A stretch of DNA of 64,000 nucleotides from Chitinilyticum litopenaei DSM 21440 (GCF_000428145.1 NZ_ATZJ01000008.1:62001-126000), one strand, 5' to 3'; positions 1 through 9,414 are shown, numbered from the stretch's first letter. Numbers and translations are program-made. Notes: generated by a model not told the origin, from the letters alone.

Positions 1-555
1 GAGTGGTGCCACGAAGCGCCGTTCTACACCCTTGGCCCGCTGACCACCGACATCGCACCGGGCTACGACCACATCACCTCCGCCATTGGCGCGGCACAGA
101 TTGGCTGGTATGGCTGCGCGATGCTGTGTTACGTGACCCCGAAGGAGCACTTGGGCCTGCCGAACAAGGATGACGTGAAGGAAGGCATCATCACCTACAA
201 GCTGGCCGCTCACGCCGCCGATCTGGCCAAGGGCCACCCGGGCGCGCAGATCCGCGACAACGCATTGTCGAAGGCGCGCTTCGAGTTCCGCTGGGAAGAC
301 CAGTTCAACCTTGGCCTCGACCCGGATCGTGCGCGCTCCTTCCACGACGAAACGCTGCCGAAGGAAAGCGCCAAGGTTGCCCACTTCTGCTCGATGTGCG
401 GCCCGCACTTCTGCTCGATGAAGATCACGCAGGACGTGCGCGAGTTCGCCGAAAAGCAGGGCCTGGAAGCCAACGAGGAAGCACTGGCTAAGGGCATGGA
501 AGCCAAGGCCATCGAATTCGTGCAGGGCGGCGCCAAGCTGTACGACAAGGCCTGA
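1..555 (+). CDS. thiC: Phosphomethylpyrimidine synthase ThiC, C-terminal part
   Basis: This is the last 184 codons of thiC; the start lies before the window. ThiC is a radical-SAM enzyme that converts aminoimidazole ribotide into HMP phosphate for thiamine synthesis in the cytoplasm. The reading frame is open from base 1 and ends with TGA at 553-555. The family's C-terminal 4Fe-4S ligand motif CxxCxxxxC is visible as CSMCGPHFC around 388-414. The segment before it (EWCHEAPFYTLGPLTTDI, GYDHITSAIGAA) is also typical ThiC. A strong terminator follows directly. Confidence 0.97.
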   Translation, partial: EWCHEAPFYTLGPLTTDIAPGYDHITSAIGAAQIGWYGCAMLCYVTPKEHLGLPNKDDVKEGIITYKLAAHAADLAKGHPGAQIRDNALSKARFEFRWEDQFNLGLDPDRARSFHDETLPKESAKVAHFCSMCGPHFCSMKITQDVREFAEKQGLEANEEALAKGMEAKAIEFVQGGAKLYDKA

Positions 556-568
556 GCCAGCACGCAAC

Positions 569-606
569 ATGAAAAAAGCCGCAGCGGATGCTGCGGCTTT
601 TTTCAT
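569..606. terminator. Bidirectional intrinsic terminator after thiC
   Basis: A perfect 17-bp stem (569-585 with 590-606) closes a GGAT loop. A-run and T-run ends allow termination in both directions. It separates thiC from the convergent TPR gene. The 49-bp palindrome begins at the very next base. Confidence 0.95.
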
Positions 607-655
607 GGGTATGCAACCACAACCCATTACCAGGAAGGGCTACAAGGCAATACCC
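607..655. repeat. 49-bp palindrome, copy A
   Basis: It begins GGGTAT and ends ATACCC, exactly 49 bp apart end to end. The inner A15-CCC pairs with GGG at 31-33 and the outer six bases pair perfectly. It lies between two convergent genes and abuts the thiC terminator. Confidence 0.85.
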
Positions 656-669
656 TGCAAAATTACTAA

Positions 670-1161
670 TTACTGAGCAGCCTCCGGCGGTCGCGGGGTA
701 TCGTGGCGCAGGGCTGCGGCCAGCTCCTGCTGTTCCCTGCATTCGCCGCACAGACGGCCAAGTTCGTTCAGCTGCTCTTCGGCCAGTTCGCGCTGGCCAG
801 CCTGGAGATAAGCCTCGCCCAGGTATTCGTGCGCGCCAAGGTGAGCGGGATTCAGGCGCAGCGCCTCGTAATACGCCGGAAATGCGGCATCAAGATTGCC
901 GCGCTTGCGCTCGGCGTAGCCCGTCCAGTTCCACCAGTCGGCATTCTCGGGTTGCTGGCGCCGCAAGTCGGCCAGCAGCGCCAGCGCTACCGGCCAATCC
1001 TGAGCCGTCAGCGCGGCCTGCAGCTGGCGCTCCTGGACCGCTGTCGCAGCATCCGGCCGCGATCCGCTGGCCGGCCCGCCACCACCACCGCCAGCCGCCT
1101 GGGCCAGCGCCGCCAGGCCCGCCAGCAGCCCGGCCACCAGCACATGTCCGTAACGCCTCAT
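670..1161 (-). CDS. Secreted tetratricopeptide-repeat protein
   Basis: 163 residues. Residues 1-22 form a typical Sec signal peptide, followed by a glycine-rich stretch. The rest holds two to three TPR-like helical repeats (…NADWWNWTGYAERKRGNLDAA…, …NPAHLGAHEYLGEAYLQAG…). Two cysteines near the C-terminus (LCGEC) could form a disulfide or bind metal. TPR proteins are protein-binding scaffolds, so a periplasmic scaffold role is likely but the partner is unknown. It lies 96 bp downstream of the phosphate transporter gene on the same strand and may be co-transcribed. No specific function can be assigned. Confidence 0.8.
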   Translation of the reverse strand: MRRYGHVLVAGLLAGLAALAQAAGGGGGGPASGSRPDAATAVQERQLQAALTAQDWPVALALLADLRRQQPENADWWNWTGYAERKRGNLDAAFPAYYEALRLNPAHLGAHEYLGEAYLQAGQRELAEEQLNELGRLCGECREQQELAAALRHDTPRPPEAAQ

Positions 1162-1257
1162 CGCCGTCTCCCGTCCGTGGTCCTGCTCCAGTCTACGGCG
1201 TTGCCGCCGGCTTGCGGCAGGGGCGCAGGGCGAGCGCTGCGATGAATGGTCGGGCGC

Positions 1258-2838
1258 TCAGCTCAGCAGCATGCCGCGCAGCATGAAATAGATCATCGCC
1301 GCCATCAGGGCGGAGGCGGGCACGGTAATCACCCAGGCTGCGGCAATCTTCATGATCTGCGAGCGCTTGACCAGCTCCTGGCGATAGACCTTTTTCAGGT
1401 TCTTGCGCTCCATCTTGGAGAAATGCGCCGGATCGAGCTGCTTGCGCGCCTGCTCCTTGAGTTCGGCGAGCAGAATGCCCTTTTCCTGGATGCTGGCCTT
1501 TTCGAAGCGCCCCATGAAGGCATCGATGGCAGCCTGGTCATCTTCGGGATGGTGGGCCTTGATCTCGTCGATGGTGCGCGCGTGATTGGCCTTCAGGTAC
1601 TCGCGCAGGAAACCGACGCCGAATACGCCCCCCACGGCAATGTGGGTGGAGCTGACCGGCAGGCCTAGCTGGCTGGCGACGATCACGGTGATGGTCGCGG
1701 CCAGCGCGATGCAGAAGGCGCGCATCTTGTCGAGCTCAGTGATTTCGCTACCCACGGTGCGGATCACCTTCGGGCCATACAGCGCCAGCCCGATCGAGAT
1801 GCCCAGCGCGCCGATCATCATCACCCACAGCGGAATGGCCGCCTTGGCGTGCAATTCGCCGCCGGCGCTCATCAGTGCATCGTGAATGGCCGCCAGCGGG
1901 CCGATGGCATTGGCAACGTCATTGGCACCGTGCGCAAAGCTCAGCAGGGCGGCGGCAAAAATCAGCGGAATGGTGAACAGATTGTTCACGCTCTGCTTGG
2001 TATTGCTGATCTGGCCGAGCCGGGCTTTCAGCAGGGGGCGCAGTATCAGCACGACGGCCACGCCGACGATGAGGCCATAGAGCACGGCGGGCAGGAAATC
2101 GACCTTCCAGACCTTGTTGAGCCCCTTGAGAATCAGATAGGTCGTGAATGTCCAGGCCATGAGCCCGACCAGCAGCGGCACCATGCTGCTGGCGGCACGC
2201 ACCATGTCCTGCTTGTAGGTGATCGTGCGCTTGATCAGGTAGAGAAACAGCGCGGCAAAAATGCCGCCCAGCAGCGGCGAAATCACCCAGCTGGCGGCAA
2301 TCGTGCCCACCTGCCCCCAATCGGCGATCTGCATGCCGCCAGCAGCCACACCGGCCCCCAGCACCGCGCCGACAATCGAGTGTGTGGTCGACACGGGCGC
2401 ACCGACGGCGGTGGCCACATTCAGCCACAGGGCGCCGGCCAGCAGCGCCGCCATCATGATCCAGACAAAGGATTGCAGATCGGGAATCTGCGCGGGGTCG
2501 ATGATGCCGCTGCGGATGGTCGTCACCACCTCGCCGCCCGCGATCAGCGCGCCGGCGGCCTCGAAGATCGCGGCGATGATCAGCGCCCCGCCCATGGTCA
2601 GCGCCCCGGAGCCGACGGCCGGGCCCACATTGTTCGCCACGTCATTGGCGCCGATGTTCATCGCCATATAGGCGCCGATGACAGCGGCGACGATCAGCAT
2701 CAGATTGGGCGGCGTGCCGCGCAGCGCGGTGTAGAAAATGATGCCGACGATGAACAGCAGCGCGATGCCGAGACGGATGAGCTCGGCATGCCCGGATTTG
2801 GCTGCACTGTGCAGCTTGTCGATTTGCAGGTGGTTCAT
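1258..2838 (-). CDS. pit: PiT-family inorganic phosphate transporter
   Basis: 526 residues. This inner-membrane symporter imports phosphate, probably as a metal-phosphate complex with protons. The two hallmark PiT signatures are present: GANDVANNVGPAVGSGA in the N-terminal half and HGANDVANAIGPLAA in the C-terminal half. Each sits in a bundle of hydrophobic helices, separated by a long hydrophilic loop near the C-terminus. The start MNHLQIDKL (ATG at 2838) is chosen because homology begins there; the frame stays open upstream by chance and encodes non-PiT sequence. It is divergent from rlhA across about 220 bp. Confidence 0.93.
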   Translation of the reverse strand: MNHLQIDKLHSAAKSGHAELIRLGIALLFIVGIIFYTALRGTPPNLMLIVAAVIGAYMAMNIGANDVANNVGPAVGSGALTMGGALIIAAIFEAAGALIAGGEVVTTIRSGIIDPAQIPDLQSFVWIMMAALLAGALWLNVATAVGAPVSTTHSIVGAVLGAGVAAGGMQIADWGQVGTIAASWVISPLLGGIFAALFLYLIKRTITYKQDMVRAASSMVPLLVGLMAWTFTTYLILKGLNKVWKVDFLPAVLYGLIVGVAVVLILRPLLKARLGQISNTKQSVNNLFTIPLIFAAALLSFAHGANDVANAIGPLAAIHDALMSAGGELHAKAAIPLWVMMIGALGISIGLALYGPKVIRTVGSEITELDKMRAFCIALAATITVIVASQLGLPVSSTHIAVGGVFGVGFLREYLKANHARTIDEIKAHHPEDDQAAIDAFMGRFEKASIQEKGILLAELKEQARKQLDPAHFSKMERKNLKKVYRQELVKRSQIMKIAAAWVITVPASALMAAMIYFMLRGMLLS

Positions 2839-3058
2839 TGATTGCAGGTCATTGAGAAATGTGGGAAATGGCTTGGGCTCTGCCGGATGAACAGGCGCGA
2901 AAGCCCGCAATATTACACACTTGTGACACGCAGTGCTGGCTCCACGCTGCCACCCATCGCGCCGGCCGGCGCCTGTCGCCAGCGAGCGCACCGGAATGCG
3001 CATAAGCCGCTGATTGCTATATACTTCCGCCCCTTGCCGCATCAACCCCGGAAGCCCC

Positions 3059-5041
3059 ATGTCGCTGTTGCCCCACCAGATCGAACTGCTCGCCCCCGCC
3101 AAGAACATCGAAATCGGCCGCGAAGCCATTCTGCATGGCGCGGATGCGGTGTATATCGGCGGCCCGAGCTTCGGCGCCCGCCACAATGCGGTGAACACCG
3201 TCGGCGAGATCGCCGAGCTGGTGCAGTTCGCGCGGCGCTACCACGCGCGCATCTTCACGACGCTCAACACCATCCTGCACGACAGCGAGCTGGAGCCCGC
3301 GCGCGAACTGGTGTGGCAGTTGTACGACGCCGGCGTTGACGCACTGATCATCCAGGACATGGGCTTGCTGGAGCTCGACCTGCCGCCGATCGAGCTGCAC
3401 GCCAGCACGCAGTGCGATATCCGCGGCAAGGACAAGGCGGTGTTTCTCGCCGATTCGGGCTTTTCGCAGATCGTGCTGGCGCGCGAGCTGACCATCCCGC
3501 AGATCCGCGAGATTTCGGATGCCTGTGCGGACCGCGCGACCATCGAATACTTCATCCATGGCGCGCTGTGCGTGGCGTTTTCCGGCCAGTGCTACATCAG
3601 CCACGCCGACAACGGCCGCAGCGCCAACCGTGGCGACTGCTCGCAGGCCTGTCGCCTGCCCTACACGCTCACCGATCAGAATGGCGGCGTGGTGGCCTTC
3701 GACAAGCACCTCTTGTCGATGAAGGACAACGACCAGAGCGCGAACCTGGAAGCGCTGCTGGATGCCGGCGTGCGCTCGCTGAAGATCGAGGGCCGCTACA
3801 AGGACATGGGCTACGTGAAGAACATCACGGCGCACTACCGCCTGCTGCTCGACGAGATCCTCAACCGCCGGCCCGAACTGGCGCGCGCCTCCAGCGGCAG
3901 GACCGACATCTTCTTCACGCCGGACGTCGACAAGAATTTCCACCGCGGACACACGGACTATTTTGCTACCGGCCGCAAGATCGACATCGGCGCCTTCGAT
4001 TCGCCGAAATTCGTCGGCACGGAGCTGGGCACCGTCACGCGCGTGACACCGAAATACTTCGAGCTGGAAGCCCTTGAAGCACTCGCCAACGGCGACGGGC
4101 TCAATTACATGAAGAAGCGCGAAGTGGTGGGCCTGCAGGCCAATACCGTCGAGCTGATCAACAAGGCGGCCAATACCTGGCGCGTGTTCCCCAACGAGGC
4201 GATGAGCGAACTCGAAGGCCTGAAACCCGGCATCACCATCCACCGCAACCGCGACCACGCTTGGGAGCTGGCTCTGACCAAGAAGTCGTCCGAGCGCAAG
4301 ATCGATGTCTGGCTGACCCTCGCCGATTCGCACCATGCACTGACGCTGACCGCGACGGACGAGGACGGCTTTAGCGCCTCCAGCACGCTGGAGCTGGCGC
4401 TGGAGCCGGCACAGAACGCGGATAAGGCAATGGCCGGCCTGCGCGACAATGTCGCCAAGCTCGGCAACACAATCTTCAATGCCGTCGATGTGCAGCTGTC
4501 GCTCAGCCAGCCGTGGTTCGTGCCGGCCAGCCAGATCAACGCGCTGCGCCGCGAGGTGATCGAACAGCTCGAAGCCACGCGCATTGCCGGCTGGCAGCGC
4601 CCGACCCGCAAGGCCGCTGTCGAGCCGCCGGTACCCTACCCGGAAACCTCGCTGTCGTATCTGGCGAACGTCTACAACCACAAGGCGCGTGAGTTCTACC
4701 ACAAGCACGGCGTGGCGCTGATCGACGCCGCCTACGAAGCGCACGAGGAAGCCGGCGAAGTGAGCCTGATGATCACCAAGCATTGCCTGCGTTTCTCGTA
4801 CAACCTGTGTCCCAAGCAGGGCAAGGGCATCATCGGCGTGAAGGGCCAGATCAGGGCCGAGCCGATGACGCTGAAAACCGGCAACGAAACCTACACGCTG
4901 AAATTCGACTGCAAACCGTGCGAGATGCACGTGATGGGCAAGATGAAGCCGCACATCTTCAAATCGGCACCGCCCAGCATCATCCCGGCCACGCCGCAGC
5001 CCATCACCTTCTTCCGCGAAAAACCCGCGAGCATCAAATAA
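3059..5041 (+). CDS. rlhA: U32-family protein RlhA (23S rRNA C2501 hydroxylation)
   Basis: 660 residues, close to E. coli RlhA/YdcP (about 650). RlhA is required for the 5-hydroxycytidine at 23S rRNA position 2501. The N-terminal half is the U32 'peptidase' barrel with its four conserved cysteines C171, C178, C194 and C198 (CVAFSGQC…NRGDCSQAC). These bind an Fe-S cluster in the family. The C-terminal half carries the extra domain found in RlhA but not in short U32 proteins, with further Cys pairs (KFDCKPCEM). The start is ATG 3059; a -10-like TATATACT lies about 40 bp upstream. Confidence 0.9.
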   Translation: MSLLPHQIELLAPAKNIEIGREAILHGADAVYIGGPSFGARHNAVNTVGEIAELVQFARRYHARIFTTLNTILHDSELEPARELVWQLYDAGVDALIIQDMGLLELDLPPIELHASTQCDIRGKDKAVFLADSGFSQIVLARELTIPQIREISDACADRATIEYFIHGALCVAFSGQCYISHADNGRSANRGDCSQACRLPYTLTDQNGGVVAFDKHLLSMKDNDQSANLEALLDAGVRSLKIEGRYKDMGYVKNITAHYRLLLDEILNRRPELARASSGRTDIFFTPDVDKNFHRGHTDYFATGRKIDIGAFDSPKFVGTELGTVTRVTPKYFELEALEALANGDGLNYMKKREVVGLQANTVELINKAANTWRVFPNEAMSELEGLKPGITIHRNRDHAWELALTKKSSERKIDVWLTLADSHHALTLTATDEDGFSASSTLELALEPAQNADKAMAGLRDNVAKLGNTIFNAVDVQLSLSQPWFVPASQINALRREVIEQLEATRIAGWQRPTRKAAVEPPVPYPETSLSYLANVYNHKAREFYHKHGVALIDAAYEAHEEAGEVSLMITKHCLRFSYNLCPKQGKGIIGVKGQIRAEPMTLKTGNETYTLKFDCKPCEMHVMGKMKPHIFKSAPPSIIPATPQPITFFREKPASIK

Positions 5042-5097
5042 GGGCTTGGCCGATCAGCCAGCCGGCTCGGCACTGACGCAGACCGGCAATCATGTCA

Positions 5098-5146
5098 GGG
5101 TATAGAGCCATAGCCATTCCATTTAAATGACCACAAGGCAATACAT
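5098..5146. repeat. 49-bp palindrome, copy B
   Basis: It starts GGGTAT and ends ATACAT, so the last two bases no longer pair with the left end. TAT, A15 and ATA are kept, and the inner CATT/AATG arms pair. It is the only recognisable element in the 290-bp gap between rlhA and the PilZ gene. Confidence 0.75.
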
Positions 5147-5331
5147 ATCACCGTATTGATCAGCAACCACACTAACCCTGTCTTGGCGAGCATGGCGAGG
5201 GCGCGACACGGGTAAGGAGCGGCCTGCGCCTGCGGCGCCGCCACGTGTCAGCCCGCTTCCGCCAGTAAGCCATCCACCGGCGCAGCTTACTGCGGCATCT
5301 GCCATAAAGAAGGTGCGTTTTTGCCGCCTGG

Positions 5332-6234
5332 ATGATGATCATGGCCGGAATTCAGTCCCCGATGTGGATCGCCCTGCCGCCCGGCCTGCTGGTGATGAAT
5401 GAACCGCTGCCGGTGGAAGTGCGCGACCCGTATGGCAAGGTGCTGGCACAGAAAGGCCAGCGCATCGCTGAGCACCCGCTGCTGCAGCGCATCCAGGCCA
5501 TCGGGCTTTGCCGCATCGCCGATCTGGAGCTGATCGACGAGCTGGAAGTGCATCCGGCCAGCCCGATCAAGACGCATGTCTCGCTTGACGAATTTCCGCT
5601 GAACATGGGCGCCACGCTGTTTCTGACCCCGCGCCGCGACGAACGCACCGGCCCCGTGCCAGCGCACCTGATCGGCAAACTGCCCGGCACCGATCTGCTG
5701 GTTGTCCCGGTCACCGGCGAACACCCGGAGACCATTCGCCTGAAACTGCAGGCCGGTGAACTGCTGCGCGTCCGCGTTGCCGTGGGTCAGGACGTCCTGC
5801 TGTTTGACAGCCCGGTCACTCATGTCAACCTGCAACCCTACTGGCACCTGCATCTGGGCTGGCCGGCCACCGTCACGCTGCAGCAGGATCGCCTGTGTCC
5901 GCGCATGCCGGTGCACCAGCCGGTGCTGGTCGAGCGCGCCGGCGACATCCGCCGCAGCGCGCTGATGCTGAACCTGTCGGAAACCGGCGCCCTGCTGCAA
6001 TACCACACGCAGCTGGGCCACCCGGGCAGCGAAATCCGTCTGCGGTTTGCGCTGGCGGCCGAGCGCGGCCATGCCTCGCTGACGCTCAAGGGCATCATCC
6101 GCAACGAACACAGCGGCCTGCCCTCCGAGGATGTCGTGCTGCATGGCATCGAATTCATCCATCCGCGCCAGGACGACCTGAAGGCCATCCGCCGCTTCCT
6201 GCAGCGCCACCTGCTGGCGGCCGATCGCCTCTAA
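5332..6234 (+). CDS. YcgR-like PilZ-domain protein (c-di-GMP effector)
   Basis: 300 residues. A C-terminal PilZ domain (about 183-295) carries both c-di-GMP-binding motifs: RxxxR at 187-191 (RLCPR) and NxSxxG at 214-219 (NLSETG). Residues about 15-180 resemble the N-terminal YcgR domain, which in flagellar-brake proteins contacts the motor. A motility-brake or surface-adaptation role is likely but not shown by the neighbours. Three in-frame ATGs lie at 5332-5343, none with a clear ribosome-binding site, so the start is uncertain by up to three codons. Confidence 0.85.
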   Translation: MMIMAGIQSPMWIALPPGLLVMNEPLPVEVRDPYGKVLAQKGQRIAEHPLLQRIQAIGLCRIADLELIDELEVHPASPIKTHVSLDEFPLNMGATLFLTPRRDERTGPVPAHLIGKLPGTDLLVVPVTGEHPETIRLKLQAGELLRVRVAVGQDVLLFDSPVTHVNLQPYWHLHLGWPATVTLQQDRLCPRMPVHQPVLVERAGDIRRSALMLNLSETGALLQYHTQLGHPGSEIRLRFALAAERGHASLTLKGIIRNEHSGLPSEDVVLHGIEFIHPRQDDLKAIRRFLQRHLLAADRL

Positions 6235-6265
6235 TCCCAGCAGCCCGGCTGGCAGATCGGCCGAC

Positions 6266-7348
6266 TCAGGGCACGACCGAGAGGAACAGGAACACGGCAA
6301 ACAGCAAGAGGTGCACCATGCCCTGCAGCACCGTGGTGCGCCCGGTGGCCAGTGTCATCGTGCTGACGAACAGCGTGAGCACCAGCAACACGATATCGCG
6401 CGTGCCAAGCCCCAGCACCAGCGGCTGACCGAGCGTGACATAAATGGCGGCCAGGGCGGGGATGGTCAGGCCGATCGACGCCAGCGCCGAGCCCAGCGCC
6501 AGATTCAGGCTGGTCTGCAGGCGATCGGCCCGCGCGGCGCGGGCGGCGGCCAGCCCTTCGGGCATCAGCACCAATGCAGCAATGATGACCCCCACCACGG
6601 CAGCCGGCGCTCCGGCCGCAGCAACGGCACGCTCTATCGTCGGCGACAGCAGCTTGGCCAGCCCGACCACCGCCACCAGCGCCAGCAGCAACAGCAGCGC
6701 ACTGACGGCCGCAGCGCGATTGCCGGGAGGCGGCGCATGCTCGTCCTCGTCATGGCTGCCTGGCACCAGGAAATAATCGCGATGGCGTATCGTCTGCACG
6801 AACACGAACACGCCATAAAAAGTCAGCGACACCAGTCCGGTAAAAGCCAGCTGGCTGGCGCCCAGCGCCGGGCCGGCCTCGCTGCTCATGAAATTGGGCA
6901 GCACCAGCGTCAGCACGGCCAGCGGAATCAGCACCCCCAGCGCAGCGTTTGCGCCTTGCAGCTGGAAGCCCTGCACATGATGACGCAGGCCACCCAGCAA
7001 AAGGCAGATGCCGACGATGCCGTTGCAGACGATCATGATGGCGGAAAACACCGTGTCGCGCGCCAGCGCAGCCTTGTCGGGGCCGCCGCCCACCATCATC
7101 GAGATGATGAGCGCGACTTCGATTACCGTCACGGCCAGCGCCAGCACCAGCGTGCCCAGTGGTTCACCGACGCGATGGGCGACGACCTCGGCGTGATGCA
7201 CGGCAGCAAAGACCGTGCCGGCCAGAATCAGCGCGACCAGCAGCACCATGGGTGCGGCAACGGGCAGCCAGGGCGACAGCAGCAGGGTCGCGCAGCCGGC
7301 CAGCGGCAGCACGACGGTCCAGTGGGGCAAGCGGTTCAGCATCGGCAT
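6266..7348 (-). CDS. chaA: ChaA-type calcium/sodium:proton antiporter
   Basis: 360 residues, matching the length of E. coli ChaA (366). Two homologous halves of about five hydrophobic helices each are joined by an acidic cytoplasmic loop (SHDEDEH), as in the CaCA superfamily. The repeated ion-site region is visible as LALAVTVIEVALIISMM in the first half and ALVLMPEGLAAARAARADR in the second. It exports Ca2+, Na+ or K+ in exchange for protons at the inner membrane. It is convergent with the PilZ gene, with a 31-bp gap and no obvious terminator. Confidence 0.9.
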   Translation of the reverse strand: MPMLNRLPHWTVVLPLAGCATLLLSPWLPVAAPMVLLVALILAGTVFAAVHHAEVVAHRVGEPLGTLVLALAVTVIEVALIISMMVGGGPDKAALARDTVFSAIMIVCNGIVGICLLLGGLRHHVQGFQLQGANAALGVLIPLAVLTLVLPNFMSSEAGPALGASQLAFTGLVSLTFYGVFVFVQTIRHRDYFLVPGSHDEDEHAPPPGNRAAAVSALLLLLALVAVVGLAKLLSPTIERAVAAAGAPAAVVGVIIAALVLMPEGLAAARAARADRLQTSLNLALGSALASIGLTIPALAAIYVTLGQPLVLGLGTRDIVLLVLTLFVSTMTLATGRTTVLQGMVHLLLFAVFLFLSVVP

Positions 7349-7466
7349 CCTCCAGGTTTCGTCTGGCCCTCATGGTAACAAGCCCGCCGGCGCCAGTGCG
7401 GCGCAAGTTGACCTATTTACCAGGCGTGGCGACCGGTAGCGGCATGCGGCACCCACACCTATCAAT

Positions 7467-7515
7467 GGGTATACGACTAGAACTATTGCCGATAAAAGGC
7501 TTTATGAGAATACAC
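7467..7515. repeat. 49-bp palindrome, copy C (degenerate)
   Basis: It starts GGGTAT and ends ATACAC at exactly 49 bp. TAT, A15 and ATA are kept but the arms pair poorly. It lies between chaA and the GST gene, 78 bp before the GST start. Confidence 0.6.
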
Positions 7516-7593
7516 CACCATGTATCCATCCGCTTACTCTCTGACAAAAATCTGACTATGATGACGACTCCCGCCACTTCCGGAGCCTGTCCC

Positions 7594-8277
7594 ATGCTGC
7601 AACTGCTGATTGGCAACAAGAACTACTCGTCTTGGTCCTTGCGCAGCTGGCTCCTGCTGCGGGTACTGGACATTCCGTTCGAGGAAATCCGCCTCTCCTT
7701 CAATGACCCGGATTTCCGGCTGCAGGTGCTGCAATACTCCCCGGCCGGCAAGGTGCCGGTGCTGATCGACCACGGCCAGGCGGTGTGGGATACGCTGGCC
7801 ATCGCCGAATACCTGGCCGAGCACTTTCCCGACGCCGGCGTCTGGCCCGAAGACCCGCAAGCACGCGCGCTGGCGCGCTGCCTGTGCGCCGAGATGCACA
7901 GCGGCTTTGGCGCGCTGCGCACCGCCATGCCGATGAATGTGGAAGCCAGCCTGCCCGGCCTTGGCATGACCGAAGCGGTGCAGCGCGACATTGACCGGCT
8001 GGTGGCCGCCTGGACGGATTGCCGCAGCCGCTTTGGCGATGCCGGCCCCTTTCTGTGCGGGACATTCGGTGCGGTCGACGCCTTCTTCGCCCCGGTGGCA
8101 TTGCGGCTCACCAGCCACGCCGTGGCGTTGCCGGCGGCGGCGCAAGCCTATGTCGACAGCCTGCTGGCCTTGCCCGCGCTGCAGCAATGGTGCGAGGAAG
8201 CCTGCCGCGAAGACGATTTCGTCGCCGCTGACGAACCCTATCGCACGCCCGATCGCCGCCTGCGCACGGCGAGCTGA
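7594..8277 (+). CDS. Glutathione S-transferase family protein
   Basis: 227 residues. The N-terminal thioredoxin-like domain (1-80) begins LLIGNKNYSSWSLRSWL. It contains the GSH-contact motif KVPVL plus the DTLAIAEYLAE helix, and an all-helical C-terminal domain follows. The serine-rich NYSSWS start is typical of a bacterial GST subgroup with an active-site serine. It probably conjugates or reduces small electrophiles in the cytoplasm; the substrate is unknown. An in-frame ATG at 7558 would add 12 residues, but family similarity starts at 7594. It is followed 89 bp later by the TonB gene. Confidence 0.9.
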   Translation: MLQLLIGNKNYSSWSLRSWLLLRVLDIPFEEIRLSFNDPDFRLQVLQYSPAGKVPVLIDHGQAVWDTLAIAEYLAEHFPDAGVWPEDPQARALARCLCAEMHSGFGALRTAMPMNVEASLPGLGMTEAVQRDIDRLVAAWTDCRSRFGDAGPFLCGTFGAVDAFFAPVALRLTSHAVALPAAAQAYVDSLLALPALQQWCEEACREDDFVAADEPYRTPDRRLRTAS

Positions 8278-8366
8278 GCAGCAAGGCAGCAGCGCGGGTA
8301 GAATCCCGGCATCTCCCTGAGGCTGCGCACGGCGGCCCCCGTCACTCTTGCCCCTGCTGCACCGAC

Positions 8367-9071
8367 ATGCCCGCCCCCCGGAACCAGCGCCCCGCCCGGC
8401 GCCTTGTGCTGATCCTGCTGTGCAGCCTGGCCCTGCACCTGCTGCTGGCCGGGCTGCCCTTGCCGGCGCCGTCACGGCCGCCCGCCGCCAGTATGCCGCT
8501 GCGCATCGCGTTGTCCGCACCGGCCGCCCCCCAGCCTCCCGCTGCCGCCGCCCCCGCGGCCACCAGGCCGCGTGCGACGCCCGGTCAGGTCGGCCGGGCC
8601 GCCACACCCGCGCGCCAGGCCACGCCAGAGCTGGGCAGGGCAGCGCTGCCAGACCCCGTGATGACGCAGCAGGCCGCCAGCAGCGAGCTGCGCACTGACG
8701 CCGAGGCGCCGACCAGCCGCCCGATCAACGCCGACACACCGGCCCTGACTGGCGAGGCGGCGGCCACAGCCGGCAAGGCCGCCGCCTTCACGCCAGCCCG
8801 CTTTCAGGGCGCCAGACTGGACAATCCCCAGGCCCAGTATCCCGATGCGGCACGGCGTCGCAACGAAGAAGGCCAGGTGCTGCTGCGCGTCAGCGTCAGC
8901 GCCGCCGGCATGGTGGACAGCCTTGCCGTCGAGCGCAGCAGCGGCTCCCCGCGCCTGGATGCCGCCGCCCTGGCGGCGGTGCGCCAGTGGCGTTTCGAAC
9001 CGGCGCGCCGCGGCGACAGCCCGGTGGCCGACCAGGTGCTGGTGCCGATCACTTTCCGGCTCAATCAGTAA
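8367..9071 (+). CDS. tonB: TonB-family energy transducer
   Basis: 234 residues. A single N-terminal membrane helix (about 12-33, with the SxxxH pattern SLALH) is followed by a long Ala/Pro-rich periplasmic spacer. The C-terminal TonB domain (about 150-234) contains YPDAARRRNEEGQVLLRVSV and the late WRFEPARRGD. TonB passes the proton-motive force to outer-membrane receptors. No exbB/exbD genes lie nearby, so it is an orphan and may work with a distant ExbBD. The stop codon TAA lies within the 8-bp target duplication of the adjacent mobile element. Confidence 0.88.
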   Translation: MPAPRNQRPARRLVLILLCSLALHLLLAGLPLPAPSRPPAASMPLRIALSAPAAPQPPAAAAPAATRPRATPGQVGRAATPARQATPELGRAALPDPVMTQQAASSELRTDAEAPTSRPINADTPALTGEAAATAGKAAAFTPARFQGARLDNPQAQYPDAARRRNEEGQVLLRVSVSAAGMVDSLAVERSSGSPRLDAAALAAVRQWRFEPARRGDSPVADQVLVPITFRLNQ

Positions 9072-9404
9072 CCTGATTATGTCTTTCCTTCAGGAAGCAA
9101 GGTTTTCAGCGCCTGCGGCGCGGTATTTCCATGCCGGGGGTGCCCGGCGGCACGTCAGGGGGCTTGTCTTGCCAAACCCCCCGACACCCCCAAGGCACGC
9201 CCGGCCAGCCGCCCCGCTACGCGGGGTACCTTGCGATGCTCGTTTTTCCGGGGACGCGGGACAACTCGGGCTGCGCCCTCAGACACGTCCCGCGCCTGAT
9301 CCTCCCCCTGCGGGGAAACCTGCGCTTCTCAGCGGCTTTCAGGGCAGAGCGTACTAACCAGCGGCTTTGTTGCTCAAGCGTCCTAAAGGATGGACATAAT
9401 CAGG
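9072..9404. mobile_element. MITE-A copy 1 (terminal-inverted-repeat element, 333 bp)
   Basis: The two ends form inverted repeats that match at 21 of 24 positions. The left end begins CCTGATTATGTC and the right end finishes GACATAATCAGG. A perfect 8-bp direct repeat, ATCAGTAA, flanks the element at 9064-9071 and 9405-9412, the signature of transposition. The inside holds several GC-rich hairpins (for example GGGGGCTTG with CAAACCCCC, nearly perfect). It encodes no transposase, so it would need one supplied elsewhere. The right-hand duplication ends 2 bp before palindrome D. Confidence 0.88.
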
Positions 9405-9414
9405 ATCAGTAAAC

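Noticed and set aside
2839..3198. Upstream extension of the phosphate transporter frame by 120 codons
   Set aside because: The extension crosses the rlhA start on the other strand and has no transporter similarity.
5123..5305. 60-codon open frame on the minus strand between rlhA and the PilZ gene
   Set aside because: No ribosome-binding site, no recognisable motif, and it overlaps palindrome B.
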